Shown piece by piece: positions 34,961 to 44,542 of a DNA stretch of 64,000 nt. Every line of letters starts with the position of its first letter. Positions within the stretch are counted from its first letter, which is position 1. The stretch is from Gemmatimonadota bacterium (GTDB lineage: Bacteria > Gemmatimonadota > Gemmatimonadetes > Gemmatimonadales > Gemmatimonadaceae): NCBI GenBank assembly GCA_016714015.1, contig JADJNZ010000011.1, forward strand, positions 70,210-134,209, in the 5' to 3' direction. Both the position numbers and the translations under genes were made by a program. The notes beneath the pieces are model-generated. The model worked only from the letters and a program-made list of their open reading frames with translations, did no database searches and was not told where the DNA came from.

Positions 34961-34987
34961 TCAAGTCGATGCGCCCCGCGCCGATAC
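34961..34987 (+). promoter_or_regulatory. sigma-28-type promoter for the chemoreceptor gene
   Basis: TCAAGTCG and GCCGATAC are separated by exactly 11 bases. This is the best example of the motif in the window, and its -35 octamer is identical to that before flgM. Transcription would start about 85 bases before the receptor ATG. Confidence 0.72.
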
Positions 34988-35078
34988 CACAGAGTGACAG
35001 TGTGACGCCCTCGGTCCGGGCCGCAGGTCCAGACCGGGATGGGTCACGTCTCGTGCCCTCTCATCGCCTCGATCCCCC

Positions 35079-37172
35079 ATGTTCAACTCCCTCGCCCTGC
35101 GCACGCGCATCCTCGCCCTCCCCGGCGTCGCGGCACTTGGCTTCGTGGTCACCCTCGCCGTCACCATCGGCTACGGGCGCCACGCGCAGCAGCAGCAACG
35201 GCTCGTCGAGACGAGCTACTCCCCGTCGCTGGCGCACAGCCAGCGGCTCGAGGTCGTGCTGGACGCGTACCAGCGCGCCCTCCAGGACGCGGTGGGGGCG
35301 AGCGACGTGGCCGCGGTCACGGCGGCGGACACCCTCGTCTCGACCTTCGATGCCGGCATCGACTCGCTCCGGCGCCTGCCGGTGAATGCCGCCCCCGCGC
35401 TCGACTCCATCGCGACCCCGTGGCGCTCGTACACGACGCTCGCCAAGCGCACCACCATCGCGATGATCGGCGGCGACATCTCCATGGAAGCGATGCAGGC
35501 GATGCGCGCCGGCGCGGCCGAGATGAAGACGCGCCTCAAGGACCGGACGCAGATGGAGCAGGAGCGGATCGCCGCGGCGTTCGCGAGCGCCCGCGCCGCG
35601 CAGTCGAGCGCCCTCTGGGCCGCGACCATCGTGCTGGTCATCGCGTTCGTCGCGCTGGCGGTGCTCGCCATCGGCACCGTCCGCAGCATCACGAGCGCCA
35701 TGCGCGAGCTCTCGACGGTGGCGGGCGAGATCGCCGCGGGCCGCATCGAGCAGCAGGTCACCGTCCGCGCCAATGACGAGATCGGGCAGCTGGCCGACGC
35801 GTTCCGGGGCATGATCGAGTACGTCGGCGGGATCGCGCACGCCGCGGATCGCCTCGCCGCCGGCGACCTCGAGGCGCGTGTCGCGCCGCGCTCGCCCGAG
35901 GATGTCCTCAGCCGCAACATGAACCGTGCCGCCGACACGCTGCGCGCGATCATCGGTGAGGCGCAGCAACTCATCGCGGCCGGCCGCGCCGGCAAGCTCC
36001 AGGTGCGCGGCGATGCCGCTCGCTTCGAAGGAGCGTATCGCGAGCTGATCAGCGGGACCAATGCCATGCTCGACGCCGTGGTGGAGCCGGTGCGGGCCGC
36101 GCGCGAGGTCCTCGAGCGCGTCGCCGAGCGCGACCTCACGGTCCGCGTCGAGGGCGAATACCAGGGCGAGCATGCGGCGGTGACGCAGGCGCTCAACACG
36201 GCGCTCGATCACATCGAGGGCGCGTTCGCCTCGCTGTCCGCGACGATCACGCAGGTCAACGCGGCCGGGGCCGAGATCGGTGCCGGCAGCTCGGAACTCG
36301 CCAGCTCGTCCTCCGACCAGGCCGGCGCACTCGACCAGGTCACGCACCGCCTGCAGGCCGTCGACGAGCGCATCAAGGCCAACGCGCAGGACGCCAACGA
36401 GGGCCGTGCGACGATGGAGCGTGTGCGCACGGTGACCGAGGAGGGCGTGCAGCGCATGCAGGCCCTCGCCGCCGCGGTCGCCGAGATCAAGAAGTCCGCC
36501 GACGACACCGCGCGCATCGTCAAGTCGATCGACGAGATCGCCTTCCAGACGAACCTGCTCGCGCTCAATGCCGCCGTGGAAGCGGCGCGCGCCGGTGACG
36601 CCGGCCGCGGGTTCGCCGTCGTCGCCGACGAGGTCCGTTCCCTCGCCATCCGCGCCGCCGATGCCGCGCGCAACACCGCCACGCTCATCGAGGAGTCGGT
36701 GCAGAAGGCGGAGCAGGGCGTCACGCTCAACCAGGGAGTCTCGCGCCGTCTCGGCGAGATCCGCGAGGGTGTCGAGGCCGCCAGCGGCATGATGGCGAAC
36801 ATCGCGCAGAAGACCGTCGAGCAGACGCAGGACCTCGCCGAGATCACCTCGGCGATGTCGCAGATCGGCACGCTGACGCAGCGCACCGCGGCCAACGCCG
36901 AGGAGTTCGCCGGGGCGAGCGCCGAGTTGTCGGCGCAGGCGAGCGAGATGCAGGTGCTCGCGCAGAACTTCCGCGTCTCGACCGCGGCCGGGCGTCCGGC
37001 GAACGCGCGCCCCCGCGGCGCCGCCCGGTCCGCCACGCCTGCGCGCCCGCTCCCGCGGTCCGTCTCGGCACCGGCCAAGCGCGCGTCACGTCCTGCCCCG
37101 TCGGCCACGGCAGCCGCCCGCGCGATCCCGTTCGAGGCCGACGAGACGGATGACGTCCTCGGCGGGTTCTGA
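35079..37172 (+). CDS. methyl-accepting chemotaxis protein
   Basis: The 697-residue receptor has membrane helices at about 8-32 and 183-207 around a four-helix-type periplasmic sensor domain, then HAMP segments that seem to repeat (about 208-260 and 262-380, with VRANDEIGQLADAFRGMIEY and RVEGEYQGEHAAVTQALNTA). The signalling hairpin has the conserved tip DEIAFQTNLLALNAAVEAAR and RGFAVVADEVRSLA. A long Pro/Ala/Arg tail ends in DDVLGGF; the CheR-tethering NWETF-type pentapeptide is absent. Its sigma-28 site ties it to the flagellar regulon. Confidence 0.95.
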   Translation: MFNSLALRTRILALPGVAALGFVVTLAVTIGYGRHAQQQQRLVETSYSPSLAHSQRLEVVLDAYQRALQDAVGASDVAAVTAADTLVSTFDAGIDSLRRLPVNAAPALDSIATPWRSYTTLAKRTTIAMIGGDISMEAMQAMRAGAAEMKTRLKDRTQMEQERIAAAFASARAAQSSALWAATIVLVIAFVALAVLAIGTVRSITSAMRELSTVAGEIAAGRIEQQVTVRANDEIGQLADAFRGMIEYVGGIAHAADRLAAGDLEARVAPRSPEDVLSRNMNRAADTLRAIIGEAQQLIAAGRAGKLQVRGDAARFEGAYRELISGTNAMLDAVVEPVRAAREVLERVAERDLTVRVEGEYQGEHAAVTQALNTALDHIEGAFASLSATITQVNAAGAEIGAGSSELASSSSDQAGALDQVTHRLQAVDERIKANAQDANEGRATMERVRTVTEEGVQRMQALAAAVAEIKKSADDTARIVKSIDEIAFQTNLLALNAAVEAARAGDAGRGFAVVADEVRSLAIRAADAARNTATLIEESVQKAEQGVTLNQGVSRRLGEIREGVEAASGMMANIAQKTVEQTQDLAEITSAMSQIGTLTQRTAANAEEFAGASAELSAQASEMQVLAQNFRVSTAAGRPANARPRGAARSATPARPLPRSVSAPAKRASRPAPSATAAARAIPFEADETDDVLGGF

Positions 37173-37176
37173 TCCC

Positions 37177-37211
37177 CTCCGTCTCCGCGCCGCTCACGGC
37201 GCGTGACGGAG
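37177..37211. terminator. bidirectional hairpin between receptor and kinase genes
   Basis: CTCCGTC and CGCGCCG pair with CGGCGCG and GACGGAG around a CTCA loop, with a small bulge (2 bases against 1). The hairpin fills the gap between two convergent genes and could end both transcripts. Confidence 0.55.
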
Positions 37212-37221
37212 CGGGAACAGG

Positions 37222-39900
37222 TCAGGTCGACGCCGGGCGGTCCAGCGCGGCGCGCACGCGCCGCGCGAGGATAGCCGGCGAGTAGGGCTTGGGCAGGAAA
37301 TCGGCATCGGCGTGGAGCACGCCGTGCTTGCTGATCACGTCCTCGGTGTAGCCCGAGGCGAAGAGGATCCGGAGGTCGGGGCGGATCGCGCGCAGGCGGT
37401 CGGCGAGCTCGCGCCCCTTCATCTCCGGCATCACGACGTCGGTGAGCACGAGGTCGATCCGCTCGGTCATCGGCTCGAGCGCCTTGAGCGCCGCGGCCCC
37501 GGTGCGATAGGCGAGCACCTCGTAGCCGAGGCCCGAGAGCACCCGGACCGCGAGCGCTCGGATCGCATCCTCGTCCTCCACCACCGCGATCGTCTCGGTC
37601 CCGTGCGGCAGCGTCCCCGTCGACGGGGAGATGCGCGGCGACTCGTCCGCGTTCACGCGTGGCAGGTAGATCTTGAAGGTCGTGCCGTGGTCGAGCTCCG
37701 AGTAGACCTCGATGCGGCCCTTGTTCTGCGAGACGGCGCCGAAGACCATCGGCAGGCCGAGCCCCGTCCCGCGCCCCGGCTCCTTGGTGGTGAAGAAGGG
37801 CTCGAACAGGTGCGAGCGCACCTCCTCCGTCATCCCGCTCCCCGTATCCGACACCGCAAGGAGGATGTGCTCCCCCGGGTCCGTCTCGGGGTGCCGCTCG
37901 CGATACCGCGTGTCGAGGATGACGTTCGACGTCTCGATGGTCAGGACGCCGCCGTTCGGCATCGCATCCCGCGCGTTGACCGCGAGGTTCACGAGGATCT
38001 GCTCGGCCTGCGTGGGGTCGAACCGCACCAGGCCGAGGTCCGGCGCGGTGGTCAGCCGGAGCTCGATGTCCTCGCCGAGGAGCCGGGAGAGCATCGCGTG
38101 CATGCGCGTGACCGACTCGTTGAGGTCGAGCACGCGCGGGTGGATGATCTGCTTGCGCGAGAAGGCCAGCAGTTGCTGCGTGAGGCCGGTGGCCGACTCG
38201 ATGGCCCGGTCCACCTCGGCGAGGTCGGGGTAGACCGCGTGCCCGGCCCCCAGCTCGAGGCGGACCAGGTCGAGGTAGCCCTTCATGACCGTGAGCAGGT
38301 TGTTGAAGTCGTGGGCGACGCCGCCGGCCAGCCGCCCCACGGTCTGGATCTTCTGCGACTGGAGCAGCTGGGACTGCATCCGCTTGGCCTCCGTGACGTC
38401 CACGAAGGAGGCGAGCAGGCCCGCCGGCGTCCCGTCCGCGTCGTGGAACACGTTGGCGCTGTACTGGAAGGTCCCGATGCTCCCGCCGACCCGGGGTGCC
38501 GTCATCTCGCCGCTGTCGCCGCCGGTCGCCAGCAGTCGGGCGTGGACCGCGTCCGCCTGCGCCCCCGAGGCCCAGAACTCACGCGCGAAGCGGCCGAGCA
38601 CCTCGGAGGCGTGCCGGTACCCCCACATCGTCAGGAGGGCCTGGTTCACGTACGTGAGCCGTCCGTCGAGCTCGGAGATGGCGATGCCGTTGAGCGAGGA
38701 CGCGATCGCGGCGTTCAGCCGCAGCAGCTCCGCCTGCGCGCGCTTGCGCTCGCTGATGTCGGTGATGCTCCCGCGGACCAGGCGATGCGACGCGGAGGGG
38801 AGGCGGACCAGGCGTACCTCGGTGGGGATCTCGCGACCGTCGGTCGCGCGGTGCACCCACTCGAACACCGGCGTCTCCCCCTCGAGCGCCGCGGCGATGT
38901 GCCGACCGGCGAGCTCGTCGGACCGGGCACCGCCCGGCTGGAGCCGCGGGCTCACGTCGAGCGGGGAGCTCGCGAGGATCGCCGTGGTGTCGAGCCCGAA
39001 GAGCGTGAGGGCGTGGCGGTTCGCATCCGTGAAGTGCCCGGAATCGACATCGAAGACCACGATCGCCTCCGGCGCCGTCTCGATCTGCACGCGGAAACGC
39101 TCCTCGCTCTCGATGAGCCGCTGCTGCGCTCGCTGCTGCTCCGTCACGTCGGTGATGAACCCGTGCCAGAGCGTGCTCCCGTCGGCGAGACGCTCCGGGC
39201 GCGCGCGACCATCGAGCCAGCGCTCGCCGCGCTCGGGGAGTTGCACGCGATATCGGTGGTTCCAGGGCGACAACGCGCGCGCCGACTCCTGGATGGTCGC
39301 CGCGACCTCCGCGAGGTCGTCGGGATGCAGCCGCGTGAAGACCTGCGTCGCATCCTCCCGCACCTCCGCGGGCGTGACCTCGTAGATCTCCGCGATCGCC
39401 TCGCTCGCGAACGGGAAGCAGCTGCTGCCGTCGGGACGCAGCAGGTACTGGTAGATCACGCCGGGCACCTGGCGCGCGAGGTTCGTGAGCAGCGCCGAGC
39501 CGGCGCGCAGGCGTTCCTCCATCACCGTGCGCCGGGTCACGTCCGCGATCGTCGCGTAGCACCGGTCGATCGTGCCGTCGGGTCGCCGCTCGGCCACGAG
39601 GTCGAGCATCGCGTGGATCACGCGCCCGTCCTTCGCGATGAAGCGCTTGTCCTTCCGGTAGCCATCCCGCAGGCCGCGCGCGACCTCGTCGAATGCCGCC
39701 AAGTCGGCGGCGACATCGTCCGGGTGCGTCAGCTCGGTGAAGGTGCGCGCGAGCAACTCCTCCCGCGTGTAGCCGAGCAGGTCGCAGAGCGCGTCATTGA
39801 CGCGCAACCAGCGGCGGGTGGACGTCGAGGCCACGGCCATGCCGATGAACGGCAGGTCGTAGAAGCGCCCGTACTCCGCGGTCCGCGAGAGGTCGTCCAT
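37222..39900 (-). CDS. multi-PAS hybrid histidine kinase
   Basis: The 892-residue soluble kinase has about four PAS domains (starting near residues 13, 140, 265 and 390; first one with LCDLLGYTREELLARTFTEL), the phospho-accepting H530 (GGVAHDFNNLLTVMKG), HATPase (VNARDAMPNGG, GRGTGLGLPMVFG) and a receiver with D821 (LVLTDVVMPEMKG). The architecture matches PAS-rich hybrid kinases with C-terminal receivers. It lies 75 bases downstream of another hybrid kinase in the same direction. Confidence 0.92.
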   Translation of the reverse strand: MDDLSRTAEYGRFYDLPFIGMAVASTSTRRWLRVNDALCDLLGYTREELLARTFTELTHPDDVAADLAAFDEVARGLRDGYRKDKRFIAKDGRVIHAMLDLVAERRPDGTIDRCYATIADVTRRTVMEERLRAGSALLTNLARQVPGVIYQYLLRPDGSSCFPFASEAIAEIYEVTPAEVREDATQVFTRLHPDDLAEVAATIQESARALSPWNHRYRVQLPERGERWLDGRARPERLADGSTLWHGFITDVTEQQRAQQRLIESEERFRVQIETAPEAIVVFDVDSGHFTDANRHALTLFGLDTTAILASSPLDVSPRLQPGGARSDELAGRHIAAALEGETPVFEWVHRATDGREIPTEVRLVRLPSASHRLVRGSITDISERKRAQAELLRLNAAIASSLNGIAISELDGRLTYVNQALLTMWGYRHASEVLGRFAREFWASGAQADAVHARLLATGGDSGEMTAPRVGGSIGTFQYSANVFHDADGTPAGLLASFVDVTEAKRMQSQLLQSQKIQTVGRLAGGVAHDFNNLLTVMKGYLDLVRLELGAGHAVYPDLAEVDRAIESATGLTQQLLAFSRKQIIHPRVLDLNESVTRMHAMLSRLLGEDIELRLTTAPDLGLVRFDPTQAEQILVNLAVNARDAMPNGGVLTIETSNVILDTRYRERHPETDPGEHILLAVSDTGSGMTEEVRSHLFEPFFTTKEPGRGTGLGLPMVFGAVSQNKGRIEVYSELDHGTTFKIYLPRVNADESPRISPSTGTLPHGTETIAVVEDEDAIRALAVRVLSGLGYEVLAYRTGAAALKALEPMTERIDLVLTDVVMPEMKGRELADRLRAIRPDLRILFASGYTEDVISKHGVLHADADFLPKPYSPAILARRVRAALDRPAST

Positions 39901-39975
39901 GCCCCTCGAACTTGCCCTCGCGCGCCGGATTGCGCTACCGCGAGTCGCCCCGTCGCGGCGGGCGAGGGTCCGTCC

Positions 39976-42900
39976 TCAGACCGCGATCCGCTCCATCCCC
40001 GCCGGCCGGCGCTCCAGCGCGCCCTGGATCGCCTCGGGGGTGATCGGCTTGATCACCACGTCGTTCATCCCCGCCGCGAGGTACTTGTCCCGCTCGTCCG
40101 GCGACGCGGACGTCCCGAGCGCCACGATGTGCGGCGTGCCGTGCGGCGCCGGGAGCGACCGGATCATCTGCGTGGCGTGGAGCCCGTCGAGCTGCGGCAT
40201 CTGGATGTCCATGAAGATGATGTCGAACTCGTGCCGGCTCGCCTGCCGGACCGCTTCGGCCCCGTCCCCCACGACCTCCACTCGGCAGCCGAGGCGCTGC
40301 AGCAGATTGGTCGCGACGATCTGGTTCACCCGGTTGTCCTCGGCCAGGAGCACCCGGATCCGGTTGTCGATGACGGGCGCCGGCGCCTGGTGCCGGCGCG
40401 CCGACGACTCCTCGACGATCGGGATGTGCCCATCGACCTTCTCGCCGGCCGGCCGGTGCTGATGCGTCACCGACAGCGTCTCGCCGCGGATGATCGGGCC
40501 CTTGCCGCGCTCGGGCTTCGGCTTCTGCACCACCGCCGCCAGCGTGCGCGAGAGCGACTGCGCGCCGAACGGCTTGGCGAGCACCGCGTCGCATCCCGCC
40601 GCGCCGAGGCGGTCGGCCTCGCCCGCGGCCAGGCCGCTGTTGGCGATGAGGAGGCCCACGCCGGCGATCGCCGGGTCGGCGCGGAGCCGACGAGCGAAGG
40701 CGTCGCCATGCTCGCCCACCGTCTGCCGGTCGATCAGCGCCACCTCCACCGGGTCGCCGTCCGCCGCGGCACGCTTGAGGTGGCCGATCGCCTCCTCCGG
40801 CGTGGTCGTGGTCTCCACGCGCATGCCGAAGCCGCGCAGCACCTCCCGCGTCACCTGCGCGTCGGCGGCCGAGCTGTCGACGACGAGGGCGCGTTGCCCG
40901 GCCAGCGTCGACACATGCGCCGCATCGGGCGCCTCGGCGACGTCCGCCACCTTGAGCTTGACGGTGAACTTGAAGGTCGTGCCCTCGCCCTGGAGGCTCT
41001 TCACCTCGAGTTTGCCGCGCATCAGCTCGGCGAGGTGCTTCGCCATGCTGATCCCCAGACCGCCGCCCGCGAGCTTGCTCACCGTCGTGTGGTCCTTCGC
41101 GAGCAGGCGCCGCTGCGTCTCGGCGTCCATCCCGGGGCCATTGTCGCGCACTTCCACGCGGAGCGTCACGTCGGCGTCGTCGCGCTCCCCTTCGAGGCGG
41201 ATCTCGACGCGGCCGCCCGGCGTGAACTTGATCGCGTTCCCCAGGAGGTTGATCAGCACCTGCCGGAAACGGCTCGCGTCGCCGATCACCCAGGCGGGCG
41301 TGCGCTCGTGGATGCGCGTGGAGAGCGCGGTCCCGTTGGCGTCCGCCTGCGGTGCGCTCAGGCCCGCGACCTCCGTGACCGCCGCGCGCACGTCGAACGG
41401 CGCCTCCACCAGCTGCAGGGCCCCCGACTCGATCTTCGCGAGGTCGAGCACGTCGGTCACGAACGTCATCATCGTCTGCGAGGACCGCATCATCGACTCG
41501 ACGTACCCCTGCTGCACCGGCGAAAGGGAGGTGTCCTTGAGCATGTGCGCCATCCCCATCACGCGGCTCATCGGCGTGCGGATGCCCTGGTGCATCACCG
41601 TGAGCAGCTGCTGCTGCGCCTCGCGCGAGCGGGCCGTCTCGGTCTTCGCGTCCTTCAGCGCCTTGTCCGCGCCATGCTGGGCGGTCCGGTCCATGAGCAC
41701 GACGATGTGGATCCGCGCGTCGAGCGAGTGTCCCGTCCCCACCCGCACCTCCACCGGCTGCTCGTCGCCATCGGCGCGGCGGGCGTGCGCCTCGCGACCG
41801 CTGCCATCGAGCCACTCGGCGATCCGGTCGGGATGGAACGACTTCGCGTTACGGAGCCAGCGGTCGATCGAGGTCCCCACGAGCTGCTCGGGCGATGCGG
41901 CGAGCAACGCGACCGCGCGCTTGTTGGCGCGCGTGATCGTGCCGCGCGCATCGGTCACCAGGACCGCGTTCGGCGCCGACTCCACCACCACGAGCAATTC
42001 CTCGCGTCGGGCGCGGCTCTCGCGCCGCAGGCGCGCGATGCCCCGCTGCTGCACCACGACCATCGCCGCGGCGAGACCGAGCAGGCCGGCGAGGAGGAAG
42101 CCGAGCGGCAGGCCAAGGATCCGGCTTGCGGCGTGCGCCTCCACTTCGAACACCACGCGCGCGGCGAGCGGCGAGGCGGGCGCCCAGGCGCCCATCACCG
42201 CGCGTCCGCCCGGGCCGACGTACGGCCGTCGGGTGATCCCCTCGGGCGCGGTCGCGCCAGCGATCGCGGCGGTGCGGGCTGCCGGTCCGTCGGCGCTCCC
42301 GGTCGCGGAGAGGATCATCCCGTCATCATCGATGAGGTAGGGATCGGCCGCGGCCCCAGGGCCGCGCGCGAACCGGACGCGCCGCAGTGGGGCGTCGGCA
42401 TCGTAGAAGAACGCGAGGACCGCCACCGTCTCGCCCGTCGGGCCGCGCACCGGCGCCGCGGAGACGAGGAGCCACATCCCGGCGTTCTGCCCGCCGCGCG
42501 AGGCGGTAGGCCACAGGGGACCGGCGACCGACGCGGTCCCGGTCCGCGCCCGCTGGATCGCCGCCACGCGTTGGCCGAGCATCGGGTCGGTGAGCAGCTG
42601 CGGTGACGTCGAGGCGAGGATGGCCCCCTGGGGCGAGAAGAGCGCGATGGCGCGGATGCCGTCCGTGCTCGCCGCGTTCTTCGCGAGCGCGCCGAGCGCC
42701 GCCGGGATCGTGCCCGAAGCGGACGCGAGCGCGGGATCGTCGGCCCACTGCTTGGCGCGGAGGAGCTCGTCCGCCTCCCACTGCGACACCGCGAGCGAGG
42801 CGCGCTGCACGCCGTCCTTGAGGTGCACCACCACCTCGCGCTCCTCGTCGCGGGCGTACGAGACGAGCCCCGCCGCGCTCGCGCCGAGCGCGAGCACGAT

Positions 42901-42981
42901 CAGGGCGGGGATCACGTAGACCGGGAGGCGCGGCGGCCGCACGTCGGGTGCGGCGGCCTTCGGGTGCGCGGGGGGCGTCAT
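39976..42981 (-). CDS. membrane hybrid kinase with two receivers
   Basis: The 1001-residue protein has membrane helices near 20-42 and 290-312 around a periplasmic sensor (AALGALAKNAASTDGIRAIA), a PAS domain (about 325-440), a phospho-accepting domain around H464, HATPase (INLLGNAIKFTPGG) and two receivers with D751 (VALIDRQTVG) and D925 (IIFMDIQMPQLDG). The H box reads MHQGIRTPMS, one residue longer than the common HEIRTP form. The G-box region KLAGGGLGISMAKHLAELM is normal. Confidence 0.88.
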   Translation of the reverse strand: MTPPAHPKAAAPDVRPPRLPVYVIPALIVLALGASAAGLVSYARDEEREVVVHLKDGVQRASLAVSQWEADELLRAKQWADDPALASASGTIPAALGALAKNAASTDGIRAIALFSPQGAILASTSPQLLTDPMLGQRVAAIQRARTGTASVAGPLWPTASRGGQNAGMWLLVSAAPVRGPTGETVAVLAFFYDADAPLRRVRFARGPGAAADPYLIDDDGMILSATGSADGPAARTAAIAGATAPEGITRRPYVGPGGRAVMGAWAPASPLAARVVFEVEAHAASRILGLPLGFLLAGLLGLAAAMVVVQQRGIARLRRESRARREELLVVVESAPNAVLVTDARGTITRANKRAVALLAASPEQLVGTSIDRWLRNAKSFHPDRIAEWLDGSGREAHARRADGDEQPVEVRVGTGHSLDARIHIVVLMDRTAQHGADKALKDAKTETARSREAQQQLLTVMHQGIRTPMSRVMGMAHMLKDTSLSPVQQGYVESMMRSSQTMMTFVTDVLDLAKIESGALQLVEAPFDVRAAVTEVAGLSAPQADANGTALSTRIHERTPAWVIGDASRFRQVLINLLGNAIKFTPGGRVEIRLEGERDDADVTLRVEVRDNGPGMDAETQRRLLAKDHTTVSKLAGGGLGISMAKHLAELMRGKLEVKSLQGEGTTFKFTVKLKVADVAEAPDAAHVSTLAGQRALVVDSSAADAQVTREVLRGFGMRVETTTTPEEAIGHLKRAAADGDPVEVALIDRQTVGEHGDAFARRLRADPAIAGVGLLIANSGLAAGEADRLGAAGCDAVLAKPFGAQSLSRTLAAVVQKPKPERGKGPIIRGETLSVTHQHRPAGEKVDGHIPIVEESSARRHQAPAPVIDNRIRVLLAEDNRVNQIVATNLLQRLGCRVEVVGDGAEAVRQASRHEFDIIFMDIQMPQLDGLHATQMIRSLPAPHGTPHIVALGTSASPDERDKYLAAGMNDVVIKPITPEAIQGALERRPAGMERIAV

Positions 42982-42988
42982 GTCCTGA

Positions 42989-42996
42989 GTATCGGC
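42989..42996 (-). promoter_or_regulatory. sigma-28-like -10 element very close to a kinase ATG
   Basis: On the minus strand GCCGATAC ends only seven bases before the ATG of the two-receiver kinase at 42981. If used, the transcript would start at or next to the ATG, making it leaderless. The -35 half at 11-base spacing (TCATCCGG) is weak. Confidence 0.3.
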
Positions 42997-43039
42997 CCGA
43001 CTTGGCGCCGGATGACCGGGACCGCCCCGGGCCGGGCGA

Positions 43040-44542
43040 CTAGCTCGCCATCGCCGCGCGGGCCGCGCGGAGCAGGGCGTTGAAGTCGAACGGCTTCTCG
43101 AGGTAGCCCGACACGCCGTACCCGTCGAGGCGGTCCCGCAGTTCGCGTTCGGTGTGGCCGGAGGTCATGACCACCTTCACGGCCGGCACCGCCGCGCGCA
43201 TCCGCCGCAACGTCTCGATCCCGTCCATCCCGGGCATCGTCAGGTCGAGGAGTACGCACCCCACCCGATCCGACGCGGCGACGAGCTTCTGCACGCCCTC
43301 CTCGCCGCTCGCCGCGTCGAGCACCTCGAACCCCTGTCGCGCGAGCAGGCGGCGCGTCACGTCGCGTACGGCGGGTTCGTCGTCCACCACGAGCACCGCG
43401 GCCGGCGCCGGCGCCGCCGCCGTCTGGGCGGCTGCCGGAAGGGCGGCCGTCGCGGGATCGATCGGGAGCAGCACGCGCATCGTCGTGCCCACCCCCGGCG
43501 CGCTCGTCGCCTCGAGCGCGCCGCGATACGCGCGCAGGGTGCCCACGCTCATCGCGAGGCCGAGGCCGCGCCGTTTCGACTTGGTCGTCACCCAGGGCTC
43601 GAACGCGCGGTCGAGCGCCTCGGCCGTCATCCCCACGCCGCGGTCGGTGATCTCGACCGACACGCAGCGCCCCGTCCCCAGCCCGCCGTCGATCGTGAGC
43701 GAACGGCGGCGGGTCTCGTCGACGGTCGTCACCTCCGCACGGACCTGCACGCGATCGCTCGTCGCTTCCGACGCCTCGATCGCGTTCGTGAGCAGGGCCA
43801 GTAGCAGCTCCCGCAAGCGCTTCGCGTCGGCGAGCACGCGCGGCAGCTCGGTGACCTCGCGCGCCAGCCGGGCCCGCGATGCCGTGTCGAGCGCGGCCAC
43901 CGCCTCCTCGAGCGCCCGCAACGCGTCCACCGGCTGCGCCGGCGCGGCGCCCCGACCGGCGAAGAACAGCAGTTGCCCCGTGAGTTCGGTCGCCCGTTCG
44001 GCGGCGAGTCGCAGGTCGGCCAACGCCGAGGCCGCGTCGCCGTCCGGCGCGATGTCGAGCTCCGCGAGCGTGGCGTTCCCGACGATCCCGACGAGCAGGT
44101 TGTTGAAGTCGTGCGCGATTCCGCCGGCGAGCACGCCGAGGCACTCGAGGCGCCGGGCGCGCGCGCGCGCCGCATCCGTGCGTCGCGTGCGCGTGACATC
44201 CTCCACCACGCCCACCGTGCCGGCGCCTTCGGCGCGCGCGACCGCGGTCACGCGCAACCATTCAACGCCTGGCGCGCCCGTTGCCACGTGATGCAGGCTC
44301 TCGCCGTCCTCGGCGAGTCCGAATGCGTCGGCGATGGCGATCGCATCCCCCACCCGTGCCTCGCCGAGCAGCCGGCTGACGAGCGCGGTGTCGAGGAGAT
44401 CCTCCGCCGGGACCCCGAGCAGCTCGGCGAGCCGCGGGTTCACGTAGGTCGCACGACCGGTGGCATCGAGCAGGAAGAGCCCGGTCGGGGCATCCATCGC
44501 GGCGGTCCGCGCCTGGTCGGGGGCCGCGAGCGCCGCCGTCAC
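43040..44542 (-). CDS. PAS hybrid histidine kinase
   Basis: The GTG at 44542 overlaps the PilZ stop as GTGA and gives 500 residues; an ATG 13 codons upstream lies inside the PilZ gene. Order: one PAS domain (GLFLLDATGRATYVNPRLAE), phospho-accepting H144 (GGIAHDFNNLLVGIVG), HATPase (LTNAIEASEATSDR, RRGLGLAMSVGTL) and a receiver with D433 (VLLDLTMPGMDG). There is no membrane segment. Pairing with PilZ suggests a kinase influenced by, or affecting, c-di-GMP output. Confidence 0.88.
   Translation of the reverse strand: MTAALAAPDQARTAAMDAPTGLFLLDATGRATYVNPRLAELLGVPAEDLLDTALVSRLLGEARVGDAIAIADAFGLAEDGESLHHVATGAPGVEWLRVTAVARAEGAGTVGVVEDVTRTRRTDAARARARRLECLGVLAGGIAHDFNNLLVGIVGNATLAELDIAPDGDAASALADLRLAAERATELTGQLLFFAGRGAAPAQPVDALRALEEAVAALDTASRARLAREVTELPRVLADAKRLRELLLALLTNAIEASEATSDRVQVRAEVTTVDETRRRSLTIDGGLGTGRCVSVEITDRGVGMTAEALDRAFEPWVTTKSKRRGLGLAMSVGTLRAYRGALEATSAPGVGTTMRVLLPIDPATAALPAAAQTAAAPAPAAVLVVDDEPAVRDVTRRLLARQGFEVLDAASGEEGVQKLVAASDRVGCVLLDLTMPGMDGIETLRRMRAAVPAVKVVMTSGHTERELRDRLDGYGVSGYLEKPFDFNALLRAARAAMAS

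Noticed and set aside
37312..42606. 1764-codon open frame antisense to two kinases
   Set aside because: High GC removes stop codons in the shadow frame. The translation is Arg/His/Leu-rich with no motif, while the opposite strand has clear kinase domains.
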